From Nemertoderma westbladi (lineage: Eukaryota > Xenacoelomorpha > Nemertodermatida > Nemertodermatidae): a stretch of DNA of 64,000 bases. The notes below the pieces were generated by a model. It saw nothing but the letters and a program-made list of their open reading frames with translations, did no database searches and was not told the DNA's origin. The position numbers and the translations under genes are program-made. The stretch lies in the NCBI GenBank assembly GCA_032718475.1, contig JAUCBJ010009153.1, positions 1-64,000 on the forward strand, given 5' to 3'. Shown in pieces: positions 44,361 through 59,200 of the stretch (position 1 is the first letter of the stretch; every line of letters starts with the position of its first letter).

Positions 44361-47300
44361 TACCTAGTAAAACTCAAAGTCCGGCACTTTACCAGTACTA
44401 CCTAGTAAAACAAACAAAGTGCGACACTCTACCAGTACTACCTAGTAAAACAAACAAAGTTCGGCACTCTACCGGTACTACCTAGTAAAACAAACAAAGT
44501 GCGGCACTCTACCAGTACTACCTAGTAAAACAAACAAAGTGCGGCACTCTACCAGTACTACCTAGTAAAACTCAAAGTCCGGCACTCTACCAGTACTACC
44601 TAGTAAAACAAACAAAGTTCGGCACTCTACCGGTACTACCTAGTAAAACAAACAAAGTGCGGCACTCTACCAGTACTACCTAGTAAAACAAACAAAGTGC
44701 GGCACTCTACCAGTACTACCTAGTAAAACTCAAAGTCCGGCACTCTACCAGTACTACCTAGTAAAACAAACAAAGTGCGGCACTCTACCAGTACTACCTA
44801 GTAAAACAAACAAAGTGCGGCACTCTACCAGTACTACCCAGTAAAACAAACAAAGTGCGGCACTCTACCAGTACTACCTAGTAAAACAAACAAAGTGCGG
44901 CACTCTACCAGTACTACCTAGTAAAACAAACAAAGTGCGGCACTCTACCAGTACTACCTAGTAAAACAAACAAAGTGCGGCACTCTACCAGTACTACCTA
45001 GTAAAACAAACAAAGTGCGGCACTCTAACGGTACTACCTAGTAAAACTCAAAGTTCGGCACTCTACCGGTACTACCTAGTAAAACAAACAAAGTGCGGCA
45101 CTCTACCAGTACTACCTAGTAAAACTCAAAGTTCGGCAATCTACCAGTACTACCTAGTAAAACAAACAAAGTTCGGCACTCTACCAGTACTACCTTGTGA
45201 AACTCAAAGTTCGGCCATCTACCAGTACTACCTAGTAAAACAAACAAAGTTCGGCACTCTACCAGTACTACCTAGTGAAACAAACAAAGTTCGGCACTCT
45301 ACCGGTACTACCTAGTAAAACAAACAAAGTTCGGCACTCTACCAGTACTACCTAGTAAAACAAACAAAGTGCGGCACTCTACCGGTACTACCTAGTAAAA
45401 CAAACAAAGTGCGGCACTCTACACTACCTAGTAAAACAACCAAAGTGCGGCACTCTACCAGTACTACCTAGTGAAACAAACAAAGTGCGGCACTCTACCA
45501 GTACTACCTAGTAAAACAAACAAAGTCCGGCACTCTACCAGTACTACCTAGTAAAACAAACAAAGTGCGGCACTCTACCAGTACTACCAGTAAAACAAAC
45601 AAAGTGCGGCACTCTACCAGTACTACCTAGTAAAACAAACAAAGTGCGGCACTCTACCGGTACTACCTAGTAAAACAAACAAAGTGCGGCACTCTACCGG
45701 TACTACCTAGTGAAACAAACAAAGTTCGGCACTCTACCAGTACTACCTAGTGAAACAAACAAAGTTCGGCACTCTACCGGTACTACCTAGTAAAACAAAC
45801 AAAGTGCGGCACTCTACCAGTACTACCTAGTGAAACAAACAAAGTTCGGCACTCTACCAGTACTACCTAGTGAAACAAACAAAGTTCGGCACTCTACCGG
45901 TACTACCTAGTAAAACAAACGAAGTGCAGCACTCTACCAGTACTACCTAGTGAAACAAACAAAGTGCGGCACTCTACCAGTACTACCTAGTAAAACAAAC
46001 AAAGTGCGGCACTCTACCAGTACTACCTAGTGAAACAAACAAAGTGCGGCACTCTACCAGTACTACCTAGTAAAACAAACAAAGTGCGGCACTCTACCGG
46101 TACTACCTAGTGAAACAAACAAAGTGCGGCACTCTACCGGTACCACCTAGTGAAACAAACAAAGTTCGGCACTCTACCAGTACTACCTAGTAAAACAAAC
46201 AAAGTTCGGCACTCTACCGGTACTACCTAGTAAAACAAACAAAGTGCGGCACTCTACCAGTACTACCTAGTAAAACAAACAAAGTGCGGCACTCTACCGG
46301 TACTACCTAGTAAAACAAACAAAGTTCGGCACTCTACCGGTACTACCTAGTAAAACAAACAAAGTGCGGCACTCTACCGGTACTACCTAGTAAAACAAAC
46401 AAAGTGCGGCACTCTACCGGTACTACCTAGTAAAACAAACAAAGTGCGGCACTCTACCGGTACTACCTAGTAAAACTCAAAGTCCGGCACTCTACCAGTA
46501 CTACCTAGTAAAACAAACAAAGTGCGGCACTCTAACGGTACTACCTAGTAAAACTCAAAGTTCGGCACTCTACCGGTACTACCTAGTAAAACAAACAAAG
46601 TGCGGCACTCTACCAGTACTACCTGGTGAAACAAACAAAGTTCGGCACTCTACCAGTACTACCTAGTAATACAAACAAAGTGCGGCACTCTACCAGTACT
46701 ACCTAGTAAAACTCAAAGTTTGGCAATCTACCAGTACTACCTAGTAAAACAAACAAAGTGCGGCACTCTACCGGTACCACCTAGTGAAACAAACAAAGTT
46801 CGGCACTCTACCAGTACTACCTAGTAAAACAAACAAAGTTCGGCACTCTACCGGTACTACCTAGTAAAACAAACAAAGTGCGGCACTCTACCAGTACTAC
46901 CTGGTGAAACAAACAAAGTTCGGCACTCTACCAGTACTACCTAGTAAAACAAACACAGTGCGGCACTCTAACGGTACTACCTAGTAAAACTCAAAGTTCG
47001 GCACTCTACCGGTACTACCTAGTAAAACAAACAAAGTGCGGCACTCTACCGGTACCACCTAGTGAAACAAACAAAGTTCGGCACTCTACCAGTACTACCT
47101 AGTAAAACAAACAAAGTGCGACACTACCAGTACTACCTAGTAAAACAAACAAAGTTCGGCACTCTACCGGTACTACCTAGTAAAACAAACAAATTGCGGC
47201 ACTCTACCAGTACTACCTAGTAAAACAAACAAAGTCCGGCACTCTACCGGTACTACCTAGTAAAACTCAAAGTCCGGCACTCTACCAGTACTACCTAGTA

Positions 47301-50292
47301 AAACAAACAAAGTGCGACACTCTACCAGTACTACCCAGTAAAGCAAACAAAGTGCGGCACTCTACCAGTACTACCTAGTAAAACAAACAAAGTGCGGCAC
47401 TCTAACGGTACTACCTAGTAAAACTCAAAGTCCGGCACTCTACCGGTACTACCTAGTAAAACTCAAAGTCCGGCACTCTACCAGTACTACCTAGTAAAAC
47501 AAACAAAGTGCGACACTCTACCAGTACTACCCAGTAAAGCAAACAAAGTGCGGCACTCTAACGGTACTACCTAGTAAAACTCAAAGTCCGGCACTTTACC
47601 AGTACTACCTAGTAAAACAAACAAAGTGCGACACTCTACCAGTACTACCTAGTGAAACAAACAAAGTTCGGCACTCTACCGGTACTACCTAGTAAAACAA
47701 ACAAAGTGCGGCACTCTACCAGTACTACCTAGTAAAACAAACAAAGTGCGGCACTCTACCAGTACTACCTAGTAAAACTCAAAGTCCGGCACTCTACCAG
47801 TACTACCTAGTAAAACAAACAAAGTTCGGCACTCTACCGGTACTACCTAGTAAAACAAACAAAGTGCGGCACTCTACCAGTACTACCTAGTAAAACAAAC
47901 AAAGTGCGGCACTCTACCAGTACTACCTAGTAAAACTCAAAGTCCGGCACTCTACCAGTACTACCTAGTAAAACAAACAAAGTGCGGCACTCTACCAGTA
48001 CTACCTAGTAAAACAAACAAAGTGCGGCACTCTACCAGTACTACCCAGTAAAACAAACAAAGTGCGGCACTCTACCAGTACTACCTAGTAAAACAAACAA
48101 AGTGCGGCACTCTACCAGTACTACCTAGTAAAACAAACAAAGTGCGGCATTCTACCAGTACTACCTAGTAAAACAAACAAAGTGCGGCACTCTACCAGTA
48201 CTACCTAGTAAAACAAACAAAGTGCGGCACTCTAACGGTACTACCTAGTAAAACTCAAAGTTCGGCACTCTACCGGTACTACCTAGTAAAACAAACAAAG
48301 TGCGGCACTCTACCAGTACTACCTAGTAAAACTCAAAGTTCGGCAATCTACCAGTACTACCTAGTAAAACAAACAAAGTTCGGCACTCTACCAGTACTAC
48401 CTTGTGAAACTCAAAGTTCGGCCATCTACCAGTACTACCTAGTAAAACAAACAAAGTTCGGCACTCTACCAGTACTACCTAGTGAAACAAACAAAGTTCG
48501 GCACTCTACCGGTACTACCTAGTAAAACAAACAAAGTTCGGCACTCTACCAGTACTACCTAGTAAAACAAACAAAGTGCGGCACTCTACCGGTACTACCT
48601 AGTAAAACAAACAAAGTGCGGCACTCTACACTACCTAGTAAAACAACCAAAGTGCGGCACTCTACCAGTACTACCTAGTGAAACAAACAAAGTGCGGCAC
48701 TCTACCAGTACTACCTAGTAAAACAAACAAAGTCCGGCACTCTACCAGTACTACCTAGTAAAACAAACAAAGTGCGGCACTCTACCAGTACTACCAGTAA
48801 AACAAACAAAGTGCGGCACTCTACCAGTACTACCTAGTAAAACAAACAAAGTGCGGCACTCTACCGGTACTACCTAGTAAAACAAACAAAGTGCGGCACT
48901 CTACCGGTACTACCTAGTGAAACAAACAAAGTTCGGCACTCTACCAGTACTACCTAGTGAAACAAACAAAGTTCGGCACTCTACCGGTACTACCTAGTAA
49001 AACAAACAAAGTGCGGCACTCTACCAGTACTACCTAGTGAAACAAACAAAGTTCGGCACTCTACCAGTACTACCTAGTGAAACAAACAAAGTTCGGCACT
49101 CTACCGGTACTACCTAGTAAAACAAACGAAGTGCAGCACTCTACCAGTACTACCTAGTGAAACAAACAAAGTGCGGCACTCTACCAGTACTACCTAGTAA
49201 AACAAACAAAGTGCGGCACTCTACCAGTACTACCTAGTGAAACAAACAAAGTGCGGCACTCTACCAGTACTACCTAGTAAAACAAACAAAGTGCGGCACT
49301 CTACCGGTACTACCTAGTGAAACAAACAAAGTGCGGCACTCTACCGGTACCACCTAGTGAAACAAACAAAGTTCGGCACTCTACCAGTACTACCTAGTAA
49401 AACAAACAAAGTTCGGCACTCTACCGGTACTACCTAGTAAAACAAACAAAGTGCGGCACTCTACCAGTACTACCTAGTAAAACAAACAAAGTGCGGCACT
49501 CTACCGGTACTACCTAGTAAAACAAACAAAGTTCGGCACTCTACCGGTACTACCTAGTAAAACAAACAAAGTGCGGCACTCTACCGGTACTACCTAGTAA
49601 AACAAACAAAGTGCGGCACTCTACCGGTACTACCTAGTAAAACAAACAAAGTGCGGCACTCTACCGGTACTACCTAGTAAAACTCAAAGTCCGGCACTCT
49701 ACCAGTACTACCTAGTAAAACAAACAAAGTGCGGCACTCTAACGGTACTACCTAGTAAAACTCAAAGTTCGGCACTCTACTGGTACTACCTAGTAAAACA
49801 AACAAAGTGCGGCACTCTACCAGTACTACCTGGTGAAACAAACAAAGTTCGGCACTCTACCAGTACTACCTAGTAATACAAACAAAGTGCGGCACTCTAC
49901 CAGTACTACCTAGTAAAACTCAAAGTTTGGCAATCTACCAGTACTACCTAGTAAAACAAACAAAGTGCGGCACTCTACCGGTACCACCTAGAGAAACAAA
50001 CAAAGTTCGGCACTCTACCAGTACTACCTAGTAAAACAAACAAAGTTCGGCACTCTACCGGTACTACCTAGTAAAACAAACAAAGTGCGGCACTCTACCA
50101 GTACTACCTGGTGAAACAAACAAAGTTCGGCACTCTACCAGTACTACCTAGTAAAACAAACACAGTGCGGCACTCTAACGGTACTACCTAGTAAAACTCA
50201 AAGTTCGGCACTCTACCGGTACTACCTAGTAAAACAAACAAAGTGCGGCACTCTACCGGTACCACCTAGTGAAACAAACAAAGTTCGGCACT
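44361..50292. repeat. Near-identical duplication, 3,207-bp offset
   Basis: About 2.7 kb at 44361-47085 is repeated at 47568-50292. Every rare marker checked keeps the 3,207-bp offset: GGCACTTT (44385/47592), ACACTACCTA (45421/48628), CCTGGTGAAAC and AATACAAAC units. I saw only a few single-base differences, such as CCTAGTG/CCTAGAG at 46783/49990. The ACACTACC module recurs again at 52955 and 55692. Confidence 0.85.
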
Positions 50293-53200
50293 TTACCGGT
50301 ACTACCTAGTAAAACAAACAAAGTGCGGCACTCTACCAGTACTACCTAGTAAAACAAACAAAGTGCGGCACTCTACCGGTACTACCTAGTAAAACAAACA
50401 AAGTTCGGCACTCTACCGGTACTACCTAGTAAAACAAACAAAGTGCGGCACTCTACCAGTACTACCTAGTAAAACAAACAAAGTGCGGCACTCTACCGGT
50501 ACTACCTAGTAAAACAAACAAAGTTCGGCACTCTACCGGTACTACCTAGTAAAACAAACAAAGTGCGCCACTTTACCGGTACTACCTAGTAAAACAAACA
50601 AAGTGCGGCACTCTACCGGTACTACCTAGTAAAACAAACAAAGTGCGGCACTCTACCGGTACTACCTAGTAAAACAAACAAAGTTCGGCACTCTACCGGT
50701 ACTACCTAGTAAAACAAACAAAGTGCGGCACTCTACCGGTACTACCTAGTAAAACAAACAAAGTGCGGCACTCTACCGGTACTACCTAGTAAAACTCAAA
50801 GTCCGGCACTCTACCAGTACTACCTAGTAAAACAAACAAAGTGCGGCACTCTACCGGTACTACCTAGTAAAACAAACAAAGTGCGGCACTCTACCGGTAC
50901 TACCTAGTAAAACAAACAAAGTGCGGCACTCTACCGGTACTACCTAGTAAAACAAACAAAGTGCGGCACTCTACCGGTACTACCTAGTAAAACAAACAAA
51001 GTTCGGCACTCTACCGGTACTACCTAGTAAAACAAACAAAGTGCGGCACTCTACCGGTACTACCTAGTAAAACAAACAAAGTGCGGCACTCTACCGGTAC
51101 TACCTAGTAAAACTCAAAGTCCGGCACTCTACCAGTACTACCTAGTAAAACAAACAAAGTGCGGCACTCTAACGGTACTACCTAGTAAAACTCAAAGTTC
51201 GGCTCTCTACCGGTACTACCTAGTAAAACAAACAAAGTGCGGCACTCTACCAGTACTACCTGGTGAAACAAACAAAGTTCGGCACTCTACCAGTACTACC
51301 TAGTAATACAAACAAAGTGCGGCACTCTACCAGTACTACCTAGTAAAACTCAAAGTTCGGCACTCTACCGGTACTACCTAGTAAAACAAACAAAGTGCGG
51401 CACTCTACCAGTACTACCTAGTAAAACTCAAAGTTCGGCACTCTACCGGTACTACCTAGTAAAACAAACAAAGTGCGGCACTCTACCGGTACTACCTAGT
51501 AAAACAAACAAAGTGCGGCACTCTACCGGTACTACCTAGTAAAACAAACAAAGTGCGGCACTCTACCGGTACTACCTAGTAAAACTCAAAGTCCGGCACT
51601 CTACCAGTACTACCTAGTAAAACAAACAAAGTGCGGCACTCTAACGGTACTACCTATTAAAACTCAAAGTTCGGCACTCTACCGGTACTACCTAGTAAAA
51701 CAAACAAAGTGCGGCACTCTACCAGTACTACCTGGTGAAACAAACAAAGTTCGGCACTCTACCAGTACTACCTAGTAATACAAACAAAGTGCGGCACTCT
51801 ACCAGTACTACCTAGTAAAACTCAAAGTTTGGCAATCTACCAGTACTACCTAGTAAAACAAACAAAGTTCGGCACTCTACCAGTACTACCTAGTGAAACT
51901 CAAAGTTCGTCCATCTACCAGAACTACCTAGTAAAACAAACAAAGTTCGGCACTCTACCAGTACTACCTAGTGAAACAAACAAAGTTCGGCACTCTACCG
52001 GTACTACCTAGTAAAACAAACAAAGTCCGGCACTCTACCAGTACTACCTAGTAAAACAAACAAAGTGCGGCACTCTACCAGTACTACCTAGTGAAACAAA
52101 CAAAGTGCGGCACACTACCAGTACTACCTAGTAAAACAAACAAAGTGCGGCACTCTACCGGTACTACCTAGTGAAACAAACAAAGTGCGGCACTCTACCG
52201 GTACTACCTAGTGAAACAAACAAAGTTCGGCTCTCTACCAGTTCTACCTAGTGAAACAAACAAAGTTCGGCACTCTACCGGTACTACCTAGTAAAACAAA
52301 CAAAGTGCGGCACTCTACCAGTACTACCTAGTGAAACAAACAAAGTTCGGCACTCTACCAGTACTACCTAGTGAAACAAACAAAGTTCGGCACTCTACCG
52401 GTACTACCTAGTAAAACAAACAAAGTGCAGCACTCTACCGGTACAACCTAGTGAAACAAACAAAGTGCGGCACTCTACCAGTACTACCTAGTAAAACAAA
52501 CAAAGTGCGGCACTCTACCAGTACTACCTAGTGAAACAAACAAAGTGCGGCACTCTACCAGTACTACCTAGTAAAACAAACAAAGTGCGGCACTCTACCG
52601 GTACTACCTAGTGAAACAAACAAAGTGCGGCACTCTACCGGTACCACCTAGTGAAACAAACAAAGTTCGGCACTCTACCAGTACTACCTAGTAAAACAAA
52701 CAAAGTTCGGCACTCTACCAGTACTACCTTGTGAAACTCAAAGTTCGGCCATCTACCAGTACTACCTAGTAAAACAAACAAAGTTCGGCACTCTACCAGT
52801 ACTACCTAGTGAAACAAACAAAGTTCGGCACTCTACCGGTACTACCTAGTAAAACAAACAAAGTTCGGCACTCTACCAGTACTACCTAGTAAAACAAACA
52901 AAGTGCGGCACTCTACCGGTACTACCTAGTAAAACAAACAAATTGCGGCACTCTACACTACCTAGTAAAACAACCAAAGTGCGGCACTCTACCAGTACTA
53001 CCTAGTGAAACAAACAAAGTGCGGCACTCTACCAGTACTACCTAGTAAAACAAACAAAGTCCGGCACTCTACCAGTACTACCTAGTAAAACAAACAAAGT
53101 GCGGCACTCAACCAGTACTACCAGTAAAACAAACAAAGTGCGGCACTCTACCAGTACTACCTAGTAAAACAAACAAAGTGCGGCACTCTACCGGTACTAC

Positions 53201-56200
53201 CTAGTAAAACAAACAAAGTGCGGCACTCTACCGGTACTACCTAGTGAAACAAACAAAGTTCGGCACTCTACCAGTACTACCTAGTGAAACAAACAAAGTT
53301 CGGCACTCTACCGGTACTACCTAGTAAAACAAACAAAGTGCGGCACTCTACCAGTACTACCTAGTGAAACAAACAAAGTTCGGCACTCTACCAGTACTAC
53401 CTAGTGAAACAAACAAAGTTCGGCACTCTACCGGTACTACCTAGTAAAACAAACGAAGTGCAGCACTCTACCAGTACTACCTAGTGAAACAAACAAAGTG
53501 CGGCACTCTACCAGTACTACCTAGTAAAACAAACAAAGTGCGGCACTCTACCAGTACTACCTAGTAAAACAAACAAAGTGCGGCACTCTACCGGTACTAC
53601 CTAGTAAAACAAACAAAGTTCGGCACTCTACCGGTACTACCTAGTAAAACAAACAAAGTGCGGCACTCTACCGGTACTACCTAGTAAAACAAACAAAGTG
53701 CGGCACTCTACCGGTACTACCTAGTAAAACAAACAAAGTGCGGCACTCTACCGGTACTACCTAGTAAAACTCAAAGTCCGGCACTCTACCGGTACTACCT
53801 AGTAAAACAAACAAAGTGCGGCACTCTACCAGTACTACCTGGTGAAACAAACAAAGTTCGGCACTCTACCAGTACTACCTAGTAATACAAACAAAGTGCG
53901 GCACTCTACCAGTACTACCTAGTAAAACTCAAAGTTTGGCAATCTACCAGTACTACCTAGTAAAACAAACAAAGTGCGGCACTCTACCGGTACCACCTAG
54001 TGAAACAAACAAAGTTCGGCACTCTACCAGTACTACCTAGTAAAACAAACAAAGTTCGGCACTCTACCGGTACTACCTAGTAAAACAAACAAAGTGCGGC
54101 ACTCTACCAGTACTACCTGGTGAAACAAACAAAGTTCGGCACTCTACCAGTACTACCTAGTAAAACAAACACAGTGCGGCACTCTAACGGTACTACCTAG
54201 TAAAACTCAAAGTTCGGCACTCTACCGGTACTACCTAGTAAAACAAACAAAGTGCGGCACTCTACCGGTACCACCTAGTGAAACAAACAAAGTTCGGCAC
54301 TCTACCAGTACTACCTAGTAAAACAAACAAAGTTCGGCACTCTACCGGTACTACCTAGTAAAACAAACAAAGTGCGGCACTCTACCAGTACTACCTAGTA
54401 AAACAAACAAAGTGCGGCACTCTACCGGTACTACCTAGTAAAACAAACAAAGTTCGGCACTCTACCGGTACTACCTAGTAAAACAAACAAAGTGCGGCAC
54501 TCTACCGGTACTACCTAGTAAAACAAACAAAGTGCGGCACTCTACCGGTACTACCTAGTAAAACAAACAAAGTGCGGCACTCTACCGGTACTACCTAGTA
54601 AAACTCAAAGTCCGGCACTCTACCAGTACTACCTAGTAAAACAAACAAAGTGCGGCACTCTAACGGTACTACCTAGTAAAACTCAAAGTTCGGCTCTCTA
54701 CCGGTACTACCTAGTAAAACAAACAAAGTGCGGCACTCTACCAGTACTACCTGGTGAAACAAACAAAGTTCGGCACTCTACCAGTACTACCTAGTAATAC
54801 AAACAAAGTGCGGCACTCTACCAGTACTACCTAGTAAAACTCAAAGTTCGGCACTCTACCGGTACTACCTAGTAAAACAAACAAAGTGCGGCACTCTACC
54901 AGTACTACCTAGTAAAACTCAAAGTTCGGCACTCTACCGGTACTACCTAGTAAAACAAACAAAGTGCGGCACTCTACCGGTACTACCTAGTAAAACAAAC
55001 AAAGTGCGGCACTCTACCGGTACTACCTAGTAAAACAAACAAAGTGCGGCACTCTACCGGTACTACCTAGTAAAACAAACAAAGTGCAGCACTCTACCGG
55101 TACAACCTAGTGAAACAAACAAAGTGCGGCACTCTACCAGTACTACCTAGTAAAACAAACAAAGTGCGGCACTCTACCAGTACTACCTAGTGAAACAAAC
55201 AAAGTGCGGCACTCTACCAGTACTACCTAGTAAAACAAACAAAGTGCGGCACTCTACCGGTACTACCTAGTGAAACAAACAAAGTGCGGCACTCTACCGG
55301 TACCACCTAGTGAAACAAACAAAGTTCGGCACTCTACCAGTACTACCTAGTAAAACAAACAAAGTTCGGCACTCTACCGGTACTACCTAGTAAAACTCAA
55401 AGTTCGGCAATCTACCAGTACTACCTAGTAAAACAAACAAAGTTCGGCACTCTACCAGTACTACCTTGTGAAACTCAAAGTTCGGCCATCTACCATAACT
55501 ACCTAGTAAAACAAACAAAGTTCGGCACTCTACCAGTACTACCTAGGGAAACAAACAAAGTTCGGCACTCTACCGGTACTACCTAGTAAAACAAACAAAG
55601 TTCGGCACTCTACCAGTACTACCTAGTAAAACAAACAAAGTGCGGCACTCTACCGGTACTACCTAGTAAAACAAACAAAGTGCGGCACTCTACACTACCT
55701 AGTAAAACAACCAAAGTGCGGCACTCTACCAGTACTACCTAGTGAAACAAACAAAGTGCGGCACTCTACCAGTACTACCTAGTAAAACAAACAAAGTGCG
55801 GCACTCTACCAGTACTACCAGTAAAACAAACAAAGTGCGGCACTCTACCAGTACTACCTAGTAAAACAAACAAAGTGCGGCACTCTACCGGTACTACCTA
55901 GTAAAACAAACAAAGTGCGGCACTCTACCGGTACTACCTAGTGAAACAAACAAAGTTCGGCACTCTACCAGTACTACCTAGTGAAACAAACAAAGTTCGG
56001 CACTCTACCGGTACTACCTAGTAAAACAAACAAAGTGCGGCACTCTACCAGTACTACCTAGTGAAACAAACAAAGTTCGGCACTCTACCGGTACTACCTA
56101 GTAAAACAAACAAAGTGCGGCACTCTACCAGTACTACCTAGTGAAACAAACAAAGTTCGGCACTCTACCAGTCCTACCTAGTAAAACAAACAAAGTGCGG

Positions 56201-59200
56201 CACTCTACCGGTACTACCTAGTGAAACAAACAAAGTTCGGCACTCTACCGGTACTACCTAGTAAAACAAACGAAGTGCAGCACTCTACCAGTACTACCTA
56301 GTGAAACAAACAAAGTGCGGCACTCTACCAGTACTACCTAGTAAAACAAACAAAGTGCGGCACTCTACCAGTACTACCTAGTGAAACAAACAAAGTGTGG
56401 CACTCTACCAGTACTACCTAGTAAAACAAACAAAGTGCGGCACTCTACCGGTACTACCTAGTGAAACAAACAAAGTGCGGCACTCTACCGGTACCACCTA
56501 GTGAAACAAACAAAGTTCGGCACTCTACCAGTACTACCTAGTAAAACAAACAAAGTTCGGCACTCTACCGGTACTACCTAGTAAAACAAACAAAGTGCGG
56601 CACTCTACCAGTACTACCTAGTAAAACAAACAAAGTGCGGCACTCTACCGGTACTACCTAGTAAAACAAACAAAGTTCGGCACTCTACCGGTACTACCTA
56701 GTAAAACAAACAAAGTGCGGCACTCTACCGGTACTACCTAGTAAAACAAACAAAGTGCGGCACTCTACCGGTACTACCTAGTAAAACAAACAAAGTGCGG
56801 CACTCTACCGGTACTACCTAGTAAAACTCAAAGTCCGGCACTCTACCGGTACTACCTAGTAAAACAAACAAAGTGCGGCACTCTACCAGTACTACCTGGT
56901 GAAACAAACAAAGTTCGGCACTCTACCAGTACTACCTAGTAATACAAACAAAGTGCGGCACTTTACCAGTACTACCTAGTAAAACTCAAAGTTTGGCAAT
57001 CTACCAGTACTACCTAGTAAAACAAACAAAGTGCGGCACTCTACCGGTACCACCTAGTGAAACAAACAAAGTTCGGCACTCTACCAGTACTACCTAGTAA
57101 AACAAACAAAGTTCGGCACTCTACCGGTGCTACCTAGTAAAACAAACAAAGTGCGGCACTCTACCAGTACTACCTGGTGAAACAAACAAAGTTCGGCACT
57201 CTACCAGTACTACCTAGTAAAACAAACACAGTGCGGCACTCTAACGGTACTACCTAGTAAAACTCAAAGTTCGGCACTCTACCGGTACTACCTAGTAAAA
57301 CAAACAAAGTGCGGCACTCTACCGGTACCACCTAGTGAAACAAACAAAGTTCGGCACTCTACCAGTACTACCTAGTAAAACAAACAAAGTTCGGCACTCT
57401 ACCGGTACTACCTAGTAAAACAAACAAAGTGCGGCACTCTACCAGTACTACCTAGTAAAACAAACAAAGTGCGGCACTCTACCGGTACTACCTAGTAAAA
57501 CAAACAAAGTTCGGCACTCTACCGGTACTACCTAGTAAAACAAACAAAGTGCGGCACTCTACCGGTACTACCTAGTAAAACAAACAAAGTGCGGCACTCT
57601 ACCGGTACTACCTAGTAAAACAAACAAAGTGCGGCACTCTACCGGTACTACCTAGTAAAACTCAAAGTCCGGCACTCTACCAGTACTACCTAGTAAAACA
57701 AACAAAGTGCGGCACTCTAACGGTACTACCTAGTAAAACTCAAAGTTCGGCTCTCTACCGGTACTACCTAGTAAAACAAACAAAGTGCGGCACTCTACCA
57801 GTACTACCTGGTGAAACAAACAAAGTTCGGCACTCTACCAGTACTACCTAGTAATACAAACAAAGTGCGGCACTCTACCAGTACTACCTAGTAAAACTCA
57901 AAGTTCGGCACTCTACCGGTACTACCTAGTAAAACAAACAAAGTGCGGCACTCTACCAGTACTACCTAGTAAAACTCAAAGTTCGGCACTCTACCGGTAC
58001 TACCTAGTAAAACAAACAAAGTGCGGCACTCTACCGGTACTACCTAGTAAAACAAACAAAGTGCGGCACTCTACCGGTACTACCTAGTAAAACAAACAAA
58101 GTGCGGCACTCTACCGGTACTACCTAGTAAAACTCAAAGTCCGGCACTCTACCAGTACTACCTAGTAAAACAAACAAAGTGCGGCACTCTAACGGTACTA
58201 CCTAGTAAAACTCAAAGTTCGGCACTCTACCGGTACTACCTAGTAAAACAAACAAAGTGCGGCACTCTACCAGTACTACCTGGTGAAACAAACAAAGTTC
58301 GGCACTCTACCAGTACTACCTAGTAATACAAACAAAGTGCGGCACTCTACCAGTACTACCTAGTAAAACTCAAAGTTTGGCAATCTACCAGTACTACCTA
58401 GTAAAACAAACAAAGTTCGGCACTCTACGAGTACTAATAGTGAAACTCAAAGTTCGTCCATCTACCAGTACTACCTAGTAAAACAAACAAAGTTCGGCAC
58501 TCTACCAGTACTATCTAGTGAAACAAACAAAGTTCGGCACTCTACCGGTACTACCTAGTAAAACAAACAAAGTCCGGCACTCTACCAGTACTACCTAGTA
58601 AAACAAACAAAGTGCGGCACTCTACCAGTACTACCTAGTAAAACAAACAAAGTGCGGCACTCTACCAGTACTACCTAGTGAAACAAACAAAGTGCGGCAC
58701 TCTACCAGTACTACCTAGTAAAACAAACAAAGTTCGGCACTCTACCGGTACTACCTAGTAAAACAAACAAAGTGCGGCACTCTACCAGTACTACCTAGTA
58801 AAACAAACAAAGTGCGGCACTCTACCGGTACTACCTAGTAAAACAAACAAAGTTCGGCACTCTACCGGTACTACCTAGTAAAACAAACAAAGTGCGGCAC
58901 TCTACCGGTACTACCTAGTAAAACAAACAAAGTGCGGCACTCTACGGGTACTACCTAGTAAAACAAACAAAGTGCGGCACTCTACCGGTACTACCTAGTA
59001 AAACTCAAAGTCCGGCACTCTACCAGTACTACCTAGTAAAACAAACAAAGTGCGGCACTCTAACGGTACTACCTAGTAAAACTCAAAGTTCGGCTCTCTA
59101 CCGGTACTACCTAGTAAAACAAACAAAGTGCGGCACTCTACCAGTACTACCTGGTGAAACAAACAAAGTTCGGCACTCTACCAGTACTACCTAGTAATAC

